64,000 nucleotides of DNA from UBA5109 sp965661005 (GCA_965661005.1 CBFICB010000009.1:13973-77972), one strand, 5' to 3'; shown: positions 15,766 to 25,876, counted from the stretch's first letter. Program-made: numbers and translations. Notes: generated by a model from the letters alone, not told the origin.

Positions 15766-17124
15766 TTAATACAGTAGAGTCGCCAGGCCAAGGAAAGAAA
15801 GGAAACCAACCACATCAGTGATAGTGGTTAAGATAACACTGCCAGCCAAAGCAGGGTCGATTTTTAGTTTCTTGAGGAATATGGGTAATAAGGCGCCAGA
15901 TAAGGCAGCTACTATGATGGTAATAACCATGGCGCCTGCAAATATATAGGCCAGCATATTATCAGAGAACCAGAAGATAGCGATCAAGGCAGCTATAAGG
16001 GCCCAGAGTAAGCCATTTAATAAACCAACCCCCAACTCACGCCACATCAGCCACAAAGAGTTGGTTTTACCAATCTGGCCAAGCGCCATGCTTCTGATAA
16101 CCAGAGTAAGCGTCTGGTTTCCGGCAACACCTCCCATGCTTGCGACCACTGTCATCAATACGGCTAAGGCTACAATTTGATCAATGGTGTCAGAAAAACG
16201 ATTTATGACAACGGCCGCAAGAAATGCGGTTATCAGATTTACGCCCAACCAAATCGCGCGGCGTTTGGCCGTTTTTAATACAGGCGCAAAGGTATCATCA
16301 TCTTCATCCAGACCAGCCATGCGCATAAATGAGTGGTCGGCATCTTCTCGAATAACATCAACAATATCGTCAATTGTGATTCGACCTAATAATTTTCCTT
16401 CTTCGTCAATGACGGGTGCAGAAACCCAGTCCATTCTTTCAAACAGCTGTGCCACTTCCTTATCGGGCATGGATACTGGAATTGCTTGAAAGTCTGTGAT
16501 CATAATTTCGCTAACAGTCAGATTAGGGTCTGAAACCAGCACTTTGCGCAAGGGAAGCAGGCCAACTAAATGGTCATCACGACTAACGACTAGAATATTA
16601 TCTGTCATGCTTGGAATTTCATCATGGCGCCGCAAATAGCGTAGCACTACATCCAGAGTGTGACTGCGCCTTACAGTAATTGTGTCTGTATTTAAGAGGC
16701 CGCCGGCAGTATCTTCTGGATAGAATAGAACAGCTTCTAAGCGTTGTCGGTCCTGGTCACCCATGGCCAAGAGCACTTCATTAATTACTTGTTCAGGAAG
16801 CTGTTGCAGAATGTCAGCCAGGTCATCGGTTTCTAGTCCTTCTGTGAGGCTGGCAACTTCAGTTGGACTTAGCTTATTGAGGATATCGCTCTGTATATCC
16901 TCATTAAGAAAATTTAGAACATCGCCTTCATTTTCCTTAGCTACCAGGCGCCACAATATTTCTCGGGCTTTATGTGGAGAAGATTCAAGTAAATGTGCGA
17001 TAGTAGGTGCCGGCAATTTATTGAGCATTTGCCGCACATGCACGAAGGAGCCACTTTCCAGAGCGATACCCAGTGCTTCAAGTTGCTCCTGGGTTTGGTT
17101 AGTTTTTTCACTCGCTTGAGGCAT
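15766..17124 (-). CDS. mgtE: MgtE-family magnesium transporter
   Basis: A Mg2+ channel of 452 residues in the inner membrane. Order: N-terminal helical MgtE domain (about 15-125), two CBS domains (about 130-255) that sense Mg2+ and gate the channel, a connecting helix, and five C-terminal membrane helices with NLITAF and GNQTLTLVIRS segments typical of the family. AGGAAATT precedes the start. In several gammaproteobacteria mgtE neighbours ptsO, as roughly here with nhaC inserted. Confidence 0.95.
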   Translation of the reverse strand: MPQASEKTNQTQEQLEALGIALESGSFVHVRQMLNKLPAPTIAHLLESSPHKAREILWRLVAKENEGDVLNFLNEDIQSDILNKLSPTEVASLTEGLETDDLADILQQLPEQVINEVLLAMGDQDRQRLEAVLFYPEDTAGGLLNTDTITVRRSHTLDVVLRYLRRHDEIPSMTDNILVVSRDDHLVGLLPLRKVLVSDPNLTVSEIMITDFQAIPVSMPDKEVAQLFERMDWVSAPVIDEEGKLLGRITIDDIVDVIREDADHSFMRMAGLDEDDDTFAPVLKTAKRRAIWLGVNLITAFLAAVVINRFSDTIDQIVALAVLMTVVASMGGVAGNQTLTLVIRSMALGQIGKTNSLWLMWRELGVGLLNGLLWALIAALIAIFWFSDNMLAYIFAGAMVITIIVAALSGALLPIFLKKLKIDPALAGSVILTTITDVVGFLSFLGLATLLY

Positions 17125-17227
17125 AATTTCCTGGAAACTTCACAAAGACATCTGATATCGGAAGTGGGTATTATAACAGTGCGAAGGCTGCAAAGCCTTA
17201 GAAAGAAGGATTTGCCTAGAAAAATTC

Positions 17228-18913
17228 ATGACAGATAATAAATTTCAAATAGTCATAGCCTCACTGGTTGTCATTGGGTTTTCAGTATTGGCTTGGTCTG
17301 TCCAGCCTGCTGCTGCAGAAAGTGGCATTGTTTGGTATAGCATCTTACCACCCGTTATTGCGGTGGCTTTTGCCATTGCTACCAGGCGTTTATTGCTAAG
17401 TCTGGCGGCAGGAGTTGTTCTGGGAAGTGTATTAATTAATGTACCACCGGCATTTAGCCAAGCATCTGCGTGGACTTCGAGCATAGTAACCCTAGGCCTG
17501 CAACTGTGGAGTGTAATAAGCGACCCTTTTAATTTAGCGGTGCTTGCGTTCATTATGTTGATGTTGACTATGGTTAGTATAGTGATTCTTTCAGGGGGCT
17601 TGCTGGCGATAGTTAAATGGCTTGAGCAATATGCGAAAGGTCCGAGATCAACGCAGTTAATTACTACCCTCATGGGATTTTTGGTGTTTATTGATGATTA
17701 TGCCAATGTCATGATTGTTGGTACGTCCATGCGGCCAATTTCGGACTCAATGCTAGTGAGTAGAGAAAAACTGGCATTTATCGTTGATGCTACAGCGGCA
17801 CCGATATCGAGCATAGCATTGATGTCTACCTGGATAGGTTATGAGCTTGGCATTTTTTCTGATGTTAGTGTGGCACTAGGTTTCAATCGTGATGCCTATT
17901 CAATGTTTCTTGATGCACTAAGCTTTCGTTTTTACTGCATCTTTATGATCTTGTTTATTTTTGTGAATATCTGGTCTCGTCGCGAGTATGGAGGAATGTT
18001 GCTTGCAGAACGAAGGGCGCGATTAGGAGAAGTTAGCGCAGCTGATGCAATTTTGTTAAGCAAGGTTAATGACAACGTTGTACCTGAAAAAAATGCCAGG
18101 ATTAGAATGTCCACGGCATTTTATCCTTTTGGCATTTTATTTTTTATATTGTTTGTCGGGCTCTGGATTGATGGTGGTGGTTTAACGTTGATTGCTGAGA
18201 CGCCAATGAGCCTCTTTAGCTTAAGTGCCTGGCGAGAAGTTATATCTGCATCTGAGAATAATGTGCACGTTCTGAATATTGCAGGTTTGTTGGCACTGTT
18301 AACAGCAATATTCTGCTCCATTGTTATAGCGACTGTACCCAGGCAATCAATTGGTAGGGCGATTAAACAGGGTGCAAAGTCGGCTTTCTACCCCTGGCAA
18401 ATCTTAATTCTGGCTTGGACGCTAAGTGCTTTATGTAACGAACTGCAAACAGGACCGTTTCTGGTGGCAGTAGTTGGTGATTCTATGCCTGTGCTTATTT
18501 ATCCAGTGATTGTTTTTATTCTGAGTGCAGCAGCCGCTATCGCCACTGGTACTGCCTGGGGAACGATGGCGATTTTTATTCCCATAACATCTCAACTTGC
18601 CTTTCAGTTGGATGGAGGTATTTATGGCTTAGTGACTATCATGAGCCTCGCTGCTGTGCTTGATGGTGCGATTTTTGGTGATCATTGCTCACCAATTTCA
18701 GATACCACTGTGATGAGTTCAATTGCGACATCTTGCGACCATATTCATCATGTACGAACTCAGTTTCCTTATGCTTTACTGGTTGCAGTTGCCGCCATTG
18801 GATTAGGCTATATTCCGGCCATACTTGGCACCCCTTTATGGCTGGCAATGATGATGGTGGTGGTTTTTTTTGGTTTATTTCTGGTATTGGTGGCGAAAAA
18901 GGTAAAAGACTAG
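17228..18913 (+). CDS. NhaC-superfamily Na+/H+ antiporter
   Basis: A 561-residue inner-membrane protein with about 12-13 hydrophobic helices. The family motif with paired acidic residues, FIDDYANVMIVGTSMRP, lies near 152-168, and GDHCSPISDTT near 478-488 is the matching C-terminal half-site. These match the Na+/H+ antiporter NhaC family (IT superfamily). It would exchange cytoplasmic Na+ for H+. The gene is divergent from mgtE. No good ribosome-binding site lies close to the ATG. The transported ion could also include another small solute. Confidence 0.88.
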   Translation: MTDNKFQIVIASLVVIGFSVLAWSVQPAAAESGIVWYSILPPVIAVAFAIATRRLLLSLAAGVVLGSVLINVPPAFSQASAWTSSIVTLGLQLWSVISDPFNLAVLAFIMLMLTMVSIVILSGGLLAIVKWLEQYAKGPRSTQLITTLMGFLVFIDDYANVMIVGTSMRPISDSMLVSREKLAFIVDATAAPISSIALMSTWIGYELGIFSDVSVALGFNRDAYSMFLDALSFRFYCIFMILFIFVNIWSRREYGGMLLAERRARLGEVSAADAILLSKVNDNVVPEKNARIRMSTAFYPFGILFFILFVGLWIDGGGLTLIAETPMSLFSLSAWREVISASENNVHVLNIAGLLALLTAIFCSIVIATVPRQSIGRAIKQGAKSAFYPWQILILAWTLSALCNELQTGPFLVAVVGDSMPVLIYPVIVFILSAAAAIATGTAWGTMAIFIPITSQLAFQLDGGIYGLVTIMSLAAVLDGAIFGDHCSPISDTTVMSSIATSCDHIHHVRTQFPYALLVAVAAIGLGYIPAILGTPLWLAMMMVVVFFGLFLVLVAKKVKD

Positions 18914-19031
18914 GGTTTTAGGAGAATTATTGGAATTAGGGGAGCTAGGGGGACTAAGAGAAGCGCTAAGGATTATTCGCTTTCCTTTTCTGTTTTTTCT
19001 TCTTTTCTGCCCCTGAGCATTGCTTATTAGC

Positions 19032-19298
19032 TTACTCTTCGTCGAATTTGTTTTCGACCAAAGCATTAATAGTTTTAAAGGCTTCTAGCTCATCACTGCC
19101 ATTTAATTTTATATCCAGCACTGTGCCAGGTGATGCCGCAAGTAGCATAATCGACAGTATGCTCTTACCGTCTACCATTTTATCCTGACTGCCGATTTCA
19201 AATTGGCATTCAAATTGGTTAACAACTTCAACTAGTTTTGCCGCTGCTCGAGCATGCAAGCCAGCCTTGTTGCTGATTGTGATTTTGTCTTCGATCAT
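19032..19298 (-). CDS. ptsO: nitrogen-PTS phosphocarrier protein NPr (HPr family)
   Basis: An 88-residue HPr-fold protein that passes phosphate from EI-Ntr to EIIA-Ntr. The phospho-histidine is His15 (AGLHARAAAKLV) and Ser46 is present (GKSILSIMLLA). It lies 3 bases downstream of rapZ and ends the rpoN-linked cluster, which is why I call it NPr, not sugar-PTS HPr. Confidence 0.93.
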   Translation of the reverse strand: MIEDKITISNKAGLHARAAAKLVEVVNQFECQFEIGSQDKMVDGKSILSIMLLAASPGTVLDIKLNGSDELEAFKTINALVENKFDEE

Positions 19299-19301
19299 AT
19301 A

Positions 19302-20165
19302 CTAGAAATTACTCAGTTCTCTATGTCGAACCTGAATATTACTAATTGTATGCGAAAAATGCTTCTTTAGTTTTTCGCTGAGAAAAACTGAGCGGTGCTG
19401 CCCTCCGGTACAACCCAGAGCAATAGTGATATAACTGCGGTTGTTACGTTCAAAGCTAGGTATCCAGTTTTCTAGAAAGCTCCTGATATCATTGAACATT
19501 TTTTGAACTTCAGGCTCTGCTTCCAAATAGTCAATTACTTCTTGATTGAGACCGGTTAGCCCTCTGAGTGTATTTACCCAATAAGGGTTTGGGAGGCAGC
19601 GAAGGTCAAAAACCATATCTGCATCTATAGGAATACCATGTTTAAAACCAAAAGACTGGAACTGTAGAGCCAGTATGTTGGGCTCATGACTAGCTACCCT
19701 GTCTCGAACAATATCTCTTAGCTCATGTAAAGTCAGGCTACTGGTATCTATCGTTAGGCTGGCTAGATTGGCAATCGGTGAAAGTAGTTCTTTTTCAAGC
19801 TTAATTGCTTCGAGTAAGCCCAAGTCGGAATTGCTCAAGGGATGCTTGCGCCGAGTTTCGCTAAAACGCTTTAACAGAGTGTTGGTTTCTGCATCTAAAA
19901 AGATAATTTGCCTGTCTATTGTGGAAGTATCTAAGCGGTCGAATATTTCTCTAAACTTTGTAAGATCCCCTGATAAATTTCTGGCATCGATACTTACCGC
20001 GACTTTGTTAAGTTCGTTATTGCTTTCTTCCTGGATTCGTTCAGCAAGAGAGGCCAATAAGCTTGCTGGCATATTATCAACGCAGTAATACCCCAAATCT
20101 TCCAGTACATGCAGACAGGTAGTTTTACCAGAGCCGGAGCGGCCACTAATGATTATGAGTTTCAT
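19302..20165 (-). CDS. rapZ: RNase adapter protein RapZ
   Basis: A nucleotide-binding protein of 287 residues that in E. coli presents the sRNA GlmZ to RNase E to control glucosamine-6-phosphate synthase. Walker A GRSGSGKT (8-15), Walker B-type VSIDARN, the FGFKHG segment and the C-terminal LGCTGGQHRSV phosphate-binding loop are all present. It sits between ptsN and ptsO as usual. Confidence 0.95.
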   Translation of the reverse strand: MKLIIISGRSGSGKTTCLHVLEDLGYYCVDNMPASLLASLAERIQEESNNELNKVAVSIDARNLSGDLTKFREIFDRLDTSTIDRQIIFLDAETNTLLKRFSETRRKHPLSNSDLGLLEAIKLEKELLSPIANLASLTIDTSSLTLHELRDIVRDRVASHEPNILALQFQSFGFKHGIPIDADMVFDLRCLPNPYWVNTLRGLTGLNQEVIDYLEAEPEVQKMFNDIRSFLENWIPSFERNNRSYITIALGCTGGQHRSVFLSEKLKKHFSHTISNIQVRHRELSNF

Positions 20166-20299
20166 ATTGACACTTTATGCTATTTTTTTGCCTTAAAGGC
20201 AAGCCCAGTAAGTTCTGATTACAAGTTGGCAATCATAAAGGCTTTATATTGCGGTTAGGTGAATGTTAATAAGATAAGAGAGCCAGCCTTTTGGGCTGA

Positions 20300-20767
20300 T
20301 TAAGAATCTTCAGCAGAGTTAGGTGTGCGCATAGCGGCAGCATAGAGTTCAGCATCATTCTGGCTTTTTCTAAGATTGTCGCAATAGGAAGGGTCCTTAA
20401 AAAGTTCTGCTAAGGTTCTCAGAACCTCAAGATGACCTTCAATAGTGTTTTCAGGGACCAGAAGGAAAAAAAGTAAGTCGACAGGCTTTTGGTCGATCGA
20501 ATCGAAATCAATTGGGCTGGTTAATTTCACCAGACAACCAATCGTTTTTTCGCACTTTGGAACCCGGCAATGCGGAATAGCGATGCCGTTGCCTAGCCCG
20601 GTACTACCTAATTGCTCTCTGGTTATTAATGCTTCATAAACCTCATCAGGGTTTATATCAACTTTGCTGGCGATTAATTCGGCACTGGTTTCCAATAATC
20701 GTTTTTTACTAACACCTTCTATATTACAAAAGGTCAGGTCAGGACTAATGATTGATTCAAGCTGCAT
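20300..20767 (-). CDS. ptsN: nitrogen-PTS EIIA protein PtsN
   Basis: A 155-residue EIIA of the mannitol/fructose fold that acts as a regulatory phospho-acceptor (potassium transport, stress and nitrogen signalling). The active-site histidine is His66 in GIAIPHCRV. It lies directly after rpoN, separated by only 60 bases; the hpf gene that normally lies between them is absent. Confidence 0.95.
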   Translation of the reverse strand: MQLESIISPDLTFCNIEGVSKKRLLETSAELIASKVDINPDEVYEALITREQLGSTGLGNGIAIPHCRVPKCEKTIGCLVKLTSPIDFDSIDQKPVDLLFFLLVPENTIEGHLEVLRTLAELFKDPSYCDNLRKSQNDAELYAAAMRTPNSAEDS

Positions 20768-20827
20768 GGTTTTCTAAAGTCTAATTGGACAAAGTACTTG
20801 CTATGGTTTTTATAGTAGTAATGTTGT

Positions 20828-22348
20828 TTAAAGTAGACGTTTCCTTTCGTTTGAAGGTGAGATTGCCAGGGATTCCCTGTATTTTGCTATTGTACGGCGC
20901 GCAATATTAATACCTTGTTCACCCAAAAGGGAAGTAATTTTACTATCACTTAAGGGTTTTTGTGGATTTTCGGCCGCAATCAGTTTTTTTATAAGCGCTC
21001 GGATCGCAGTAGAGGAGCACTCTCCGCCCTCGTGAGTAGCGACATGAGAAGAAAAAAAGTATTTTAATTCGTAAATTCCTCGAGGGGTATGCATATATTT
21101 TTGAGTGGTGACACGCGAAATTGTAGATTCATGCATATCAACTAACTCGGCTATATCATGTAATACCAAGGGTTTCATAGCTTCATCCCCATAATCAAAA
21201 AAGCCTTTCTGATGTTCTACAATTTTAGTCGCAACCTTTAACAAGGTTTCGTTACGGCTTTGTAAGCTTTTCAAAAACCAACGTGCTTCTTGTAAATTGT
21301 CTTTCAAGTAAGCATTATCACTGCCCGAATTTCCGCGCCCAACCAGTGCAGCATAATCTGGATTAACTCTTATCGAAGGGGTGGTGCTGGGGTTAAGTTC
21401 AACCTTCCATATACCTTTTTCTTTAGTAACAAAGACATCAGGAATAACATAGGCAGTATCAGATAAGGTTATTTCTGAACCGGGTTTAGGGTTTAGACTA
21501 AGAATAATTTGCAATGCAGCCTTCAAATCAGCTTCTTTTACTTTGAGACGCTTCATGATCAACTTGTAATCTCGACTTGCTAATTGAGGAAGAAAGTCAT
21601 TAATTATTTTTCCGGCTAAGGAATACCCTGGGCAGTCAGGATCACAATGAGCTAACTGCAAACTTAGACACTCGTTCAGATCGCGATAACCTACACCAAC
21701 AGGATCAAATTGTTGTATGCGGTGGAGTACAGCCAGGACTTCATCTTCTTCTATATCCAATTCTCTAATGAGGCCAGCATGAATCGAGGCAAGGCTTGAG
21801 CTTAGTTGCCCATTAGGATCAATCGAGTCAATAATCGCCATCGCTATCAAGCGATCGCTGTCTGACATTGGAGTCAGGTTCAATTGCCAATTTAAATGAT
21901 CTTGCAATGATTCAATGGCGCTATTTCTTGATTCAAAATCACTGTCATCATTCTGCAGACTTGTTTGAGATGAGTTGGGAGAGGTGTTTATATAGATGTC
22001 TTCCCAGGAGCTATCAACAGCAAGCTCATCGGGAATTTCATTGTCACTCCAATCACTGCTCTGGAGATCCTGGAAGTCATCATTTTCTTGTGAGTTAAGC
22101 TGGTCTGATTTTTGTTCTCTGGCATTAATGCCTTCATTTTCTTCTTGAAGTGTTTGGTTTTGATTGTTTGCATCATTTTCTACTTCATTTTCGCTCTCAT
22201 CTAGCTCAAGCATAGGGTTGCTTTCCAGAGCTTCCTGAATTTCTTGCTGTAAATCCAAAGTAGAAAGCTGCAATAGGCGAATAGCCTGTTGCAACTGGGG
22301 AGTCATAGTAAGTTGCTGACCGAGTTTAAGTTGAAGCGATAGTTTCAT
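20828..22348 (-). CDS. rpoN: RNA polymerase sigma54 factor
   Basis: A 506-residue sigma54. N-terminal region I is Gln/Leu-rich (LGQQLTMTPQLQQAIRLLQLS) and interacts with the activator. Region II (about 60-145) is acidic and rich in Asn, Ser and Gln. Core-binding and helix-turn-helix domains follow. The RpoN box ARRTIAKYRE at about 483-492 contacts the -24 element. Its likely clients in this window include the promoter at 1360-1374, with the activator at 1553-2962. It lies about 190 bases after lptB on the same strand. Confidence 0.97.
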   Translation of the reverse strand: MKLSLQLKLGQQLTMTPQLQQAIRLLQLSTLDLQQEIQEALESNPMLELDESENEVENDANNQNQTLQEENEGINAREQKSDQLNSQENDDFQDLQSSDWSDNEIPDELAVDSSWEDIYINTSPNSSQTSLQNDDSDFESRNSAIESLQDHLNWQLNLTPMSDSDRLIAMAIIDSIDPNGQLSSSLASIHAGLIRELDIEEDEVLAVLHRIQQFDPVGVGYRDLNECLSLQLAHCDPDCPGYSLAGKIINDFLPQLASRDYKLIMKRLKVKEADLKAALQIILSLNPKPGSEITLSDTAYVIPDVFVTKEKGIWKVELNPSTTPSIRVNPDYAALVGRGNSGSDNAYLKDNLQEARWFLKSLQSRNETLLKVATKIVEHQKGFFDYGDEAMKPLVLHDIAELVDMHESTISRVTTQKYMHTPRGIYELKYFFSSHVATHEGGECSSTAIRALIKKLIAAENPQKPLSDSKITSLLGEQGINIARRTIAKYRESLAISPSNERKRLL

Positions 22349-22537
22349 TAATACTGCTGCTTGTTTACGGGATCCAGCGAAAAGCCTATTGCAAGGCCAT
22401 TTTTCAATACATGCAACTGACTATATCAAAATATATGCAATTATCATACCGAATTGCATAAGCCAAATTATGTTAGGTTTTTTACTAAAGTGCTAAAGGT
22501 TTTTGATGTGACAATTAGATGATCTTTAAAGCTGGGT

Positions 22538-23263
22538 TCATAGTCGAAATTCATGACCCAAATAGACATTCTTAACTTGCTCATTTTGCATGATGCTAGT
22601 CGGATCTCCTGAAGCCAGTATTGCGCCTTCATTAACAATATAGGCGAGCTCGCATATATCTAGAGTTTCACGAACATTATGATCGGTTATCAGGACGCCG
22701 ATTTGACGCTTACTGAGATCGCGAATAATTGCTTTGATGTCAATGACTGAAATTGGGTCCACCCCCGCAAAGGGCTCATCGAGTAAAATAAAGTCGGGGT
22801 CAGTTGCCAGAGCGCGGGCTATTTCAACTCGGCGACGTTCACCTCCCGACAGACTCATGCCCAAGCTTGATTCAAGGTGCTGGATATTAAATTCCTGCAT
22901 TAATTCCTGGCAGGTTTCCATACGCTGGTTTTTATCCATTTCTTTGCGGGTTTCAAGAATTGCTAAAATATTTTCCTTAACGCTTAACTTACGAAATATT
23001 GAGGACTCCTGAGGCAAGTAGCTTAAGCCTTTACGGGCACGCTCATGCATAGGCGCTCTGGAAATATCTTCATCGTCAATAAACACTTTGCCATGATCAG
23101 ATTTAACCAAGCCAATGATCATGTAAAAAGAGGTTGTTTTTCCAGCGCCATTAGGTCCCAGCAGGCCAACGATCTGTCCGCTTTCAAGCTTTATCGAGAC
23201 CTCCTTGACGACTTGTCGGCCTTTATAGCTTTTTCCAAGCCCAGTGACGTTGAGAGTTTTCAT
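22538..23263 (-). CDS. lptB: LPS export ABC transporter ATPase LptB
   Basis: The cytoplasmic ATPase that powers LptFG extraction of LPS from the inner membrane. Seen: Walker A GPNGAGKTT, signature LSGGERRRVEIARAL, Walker B FILLDEPFAGVDP and the H-loop LITDHNVRE. ATG 23263 (MKTLNVTGLGKSYKGRQV) aligns with family starts; the longer reading begins with TTG at 23278. It follows lptA by 11 bases. Confidence 0.96.
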   Translation of the reverse strand: MKTLNVTGLGKSYKGRQVVKEVSIKLESGQIVGLLGPNGAGKTTSFYMIIGLVKSDHGKVFIDDEDISRAPMHERARKGLSYLPQESSIFRKLSVKENILAILETRKEMDKNQRMETCQELMQEFNIQHLESSLGMSLSGGERRRVEIARALATDPDFILLDEPFAGVDPISVIDIKAIIRDLSKRQIGVLITDHNVRETLDICELAYIVNEGAILASGDPTSIMQNEQVKNVYLGHEFRL

Positions 23264-23274
23264 ACTAGATATAT

Positions 23275-23772
23275 TCAAGGGTTAGCAGCAGCGGGAATAA
23301 CCATATTCATTTGCGTGGCATCCAGCTTACGATTAACGATATCGTATTCAATACGTTCAGCTGTTGTATCAATCGTGCCTTCCTGAGAGAAAGCGGCATT
23401 ACCCTGGATAATAATTATTTGAGTTTCATTATTTAAAATAATACTGGATCCACTGGCATATACGATTGCCTGTTCGATTTGAGGTTGTTGTTGGAAAGCT
23501 GCCGGGGAGCCGCTAACAGTTATTGTGCTGATATTTCCTTCTACGCGTTCGATGCGAATTTCCATGCCGCTGAGTTTAAGGCTTCCTTGATTAATTTCTG
23601 CAGGCTGATCTGTTGTACCACGACAAATTTCCAAACCCTGATCCAGAAAAGACTCACTGCGAGCGGGGCAACTTGTGACCATATCCTGATCGAGATCCCC
23701 TGGCAGGGCTATCGAAGAAATTGATGATAGGCTAAAACCGATGAAAATAAGAGGACTCAATAATTTATTCAT
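23275..23772 (-). CDS. lptA: LPS transport periplasmic protein LptA
   Basis: A 165-residue periplasmic bridge protein with signal peptide (MNKLLSPLIFIGFSLSSISSIALP) and OstA/LptA beta-jellyroll sequence (GNAAFSQEGTIDTTAERIEYD near the C-terminus). It forms the oligomeric path for LPS between LptC and LptD. It overlaps lptC by eight bases and precedes lptB. Confidence 0.93.
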   Translation of the reverse strand: MNKLLSPLIFIGFSLSSISSIALPGDLDQDMVTSCPARSESFLDQGLEICRGTTDQPAEINQGSLKLSGMEIRIERVEGNISTITVSGSPAAFQQQPQIEQAIVYASGSSIILNNETQIIIIQGNAAFSQEGTIDTTAERIEYDIVNRKLDATQMNMVIPAAANP

Positions 23773-24328
23773 AGCGCCCTCTGACTTCGCTTAAAAAAGT
23801 TATGTGCCGTGTTGTTAAATCTGCTGTCATACCTAAGCTGCTAATTTCCCGATTGCTTGACTCAAACAGGACTTCACTGTCGGTGATAAGGTACCTGCTA
23901 TCAAGATAAATAGTAAGTTTGTCTGTAAAAATGTTGTATACCTGACCTTGAGCATCGGTATGCTGCACGATCACATTTTCAGAAAGATCGAGCCTGTCCT
24001 CAGATCTTTCGAGATCCTGCTCTATTGTGCCATAGGCCGCACTTAGGAACCATGGGCTGGTTTGGCCTTCATAAATAACCAGTCGTGGTAAGTCTATGGT
24101 TGCATATTCGGGTGAGGGGTAATGCACGATACGCTCTGCCTGAAGTCTATACTCAGAATCACCTTGCGGATTGAATCGGGTGCTGTCAACTGTCGACATA
24201 TAATAATCAAAAGCTTGATTGACCCTGCTACCTTCAATAGTGGAGAAGCTTATGTCATCAGTTTCTGAGGTTAATAAGAAGAACAGCAGGCATGTGAGAA
24301 TAGCTAAAACGATTGTGTGATAGCGCAT
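23765..24328 (-). CDS. lptC: LPS export protein LptC
   Basis: A bitopic inner-membrane protein of 187 residues: one N-terminal helix (IVLAILTCLLFFLLTS) and a periplasmic OstA-like domain with LSENVIVQHTDAQGQVYNIFTDKLTIYLD and SEVLFESSNREISSLGMTADL-type segments. It docks LptA onto LptBFG. It overlaps lptA and follows kdsC by 12 bases. Confidence 0.92.
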   Translation of the reverse strand: MRYHTIVLAILTCLLFFLLTSETDDISFSTIEGSRVNQAFDYYMSTVDSTRFNPQGDSEYRLQAERIVHYPSPEYATIDLPRLVIYEGQTSPWFLSAAYGTIEQDLERSEDRLDLSENVIVQHTDAQGQVYNIFTDKLTIYLDSRYLITDSEVLFESSNREISSLGMTADLTTRHITFLSEVRGRYE

Positions 24329-24340
24329 TGGATGACCTGC

Positions 24341-24886
24341 TTACATAAAAGGCGCTATGGCCGCATCAAACTTATTTTGAGCTTTTAGGATTAAATCGCA
24401 AATTTCACGAACTGCGCCTTGGCCCCCATAGCGTTCTGTGCAACATAAAGCATGCTCTAGAATGATTGGGTTGGCGTTTGGAACGGTGACGCCAAAGCCT
24501 ACACGCCGTATACATGCTAGATCTGGAAGATCATCTCCAATGTAAGCAACTTGGTGTAAGTTTAATTTCATGGTTTCCAGAATAGTATTCAAGGCAGCAA
24601 GTTTTTCTTCACAGCCTTGAATCAAGTGTTTGATCCCCAGTTCTTTTGCACGTTGCGTAACTATATTTGATTCTCTGCCTGTTATCAGAACAACTTCAAT
24701 GCCAGAGTTTTGAAGAAGTTTAATGCCCTGACCATCAAGCGTGCTGAAGGCTTTGAATTCGCCTCCCTGATCGGAAAAATAAAGTTTGCCATCACTCAGA
24801 ACGCCATCAACATCAAGCACTAACAGTTTTATATTTTGTGCTTTATCTAAAATTTCTTTTGGCAGATCAGACATAGTCGTACTCAA
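24341..24886 (-). CDS. kdsC: 3-deoxy-D-manno-octulosonate 8-phosphate phosphatase
   Basis: Dephosphorylates Kdo-8-phosphate in Kdo synthesis. A HAD-family enzyme of 181 residues with nucleophile motif DVDGVLSDG (about 25-33), the segment VVLITGRES and the Mg2+ motif IGDDLPD. It lies in the usual kdsD-kdsC-lptC order. Confidence 0.95.
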   Translation of the reverse strand: MSTTMSDLPKEILDKAQNIKLLVLDVDGVLSDGKLYFSDQGGEFKAFSTLDGQGIKLLQNSGIEVVLITGRESNIVTQRAKELGIKHLIQGCEEKLAALNTILETMKLNLHQVAYIGDDLPDLACIRRVGFGVTVPNANPIILEHALCCTERYGGQGAVREICDLILKAQNKFDAAIAPFM

Positions 24887-24904
24887 GGTTAAACAGCTTT
24901 TTTG

Positions 24905-25876
24905 TTAGACAACATTTGATTTTAATAAGTCATGCATGGTGATGATGCCTTCCAGTTTTTGTTGCTCATCGAGTACCACCAAGCTATAGATTTCATGATC
25001 TTGCATTAATTTTGCTGCCTCAGACGCCAAGGCATTGGCGCTGATGGAACGAAAGGAACTGGTCATTACCTCACCAATTAGTGTGCTGTTCAAATCTTTG
25101 TTTTGATCGAGCAAGCGTCGTAAATCACCGTCAGTAAAAACGCCCGCCAGGTTGCCAGCTTCGTCTTTGATTGTTGTCATGCCAAGTTTTTTTTCGCTTA
25201 TTTCCAACAAGGCCTGACTAACAGGAATGTTAGTAGTGACAATGGGAATAGCGTTGTTGGAATGCATGACATTTTCCACTTTGAGTAGTAAGCGTCGTCC
25301 TAAATTGCCACCGGGATGTGAAAAAGCAAAATCTTCTGCAGTAAAACCTCGAGCTTCCAGTAAAGCCATTGCCAGTGCATCGCCTAAAACTAATGATACG
25401 GTTGTGCTGGTAGTTGGTGCGAGCCCTAAGGGGCAAGCTTCGATCTCAACACTGGCGTCTAGATTAACATCAGCGCTTTTCGCCAAGATGGAGTTGATAT
25501 TCCCGGTCATCGAAATTAAGGGCACCCCTTTACGCTTTAAAACCGGCAAAATGGATAGTAGCTCATCAGTTGTGCCAGAGTTGGATAGCGCCAGAACCAC
25601 ATCATTGGAAGTAATCATGCCAATATCTCCATGACTGGCTTCTGCAGGGTGTACGAAATGGGCGGGTGTACCGGTACTCGCCAGGGTCGCAGCAATTTTA
25701 TTGGCAATATGGCCAGACTTTCCCATCCCCATGACAATAATACGTCCAGAGCAATCGAGAACTATTGAGCAGGCCTGATTAAAATTACTATCTATTCTGG
25801 ATTTAAGCGCGGCGACAGCATCTAGTTCAAGAGAAATGGTTCTTAGCGCTGTTTCTTCAAATGAGGTTTTAGTCAT
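24905..25876 (-). CDS. kdsD: arabinose-5-phosphate isomerase
   Basis: Interconverts ribulose-5-P and arabinose-5-P, the first step to Kdo. The 323-residue protein has an SIS domain (about 40-175, with GMGKSGHIANKIAATLASTGTPA and HPAEASHGDIGMI) and two C-terminal CBS domains (about 205-320). Both are standard for KdsD/KpsF. It sits between the YrbG-type antiporter and kdsC. Confidence 0.95.
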   Translation of the reverse strand: MTKTSFEETALRTISLELDAVAALKSRIDSNFNQACSIVLDCSGRIIVMGMGKSGHIANKIAATLASTGTPAHFVHPAEASHGDIGMITSNDVVLALSNSGTTDELLSILPVLKRKGVPLISMTGNINSILAKSADVNLDASVEIEACPLGLAPTTSTTVSLVLGDALAMALLEARGFTAEDFAFSHPGGNLGRRLLLKVENVMHSNNAIPIVTTNIPVSQALLEISEKKLGMTTIKDEAGNLAGVFTDGDLRRLLDQNKDLNSTLIGEVMTSSFRSISANALASEAAKLMQDHEIYSLVVLDEQQKLEGIITMHDLLKSNVV

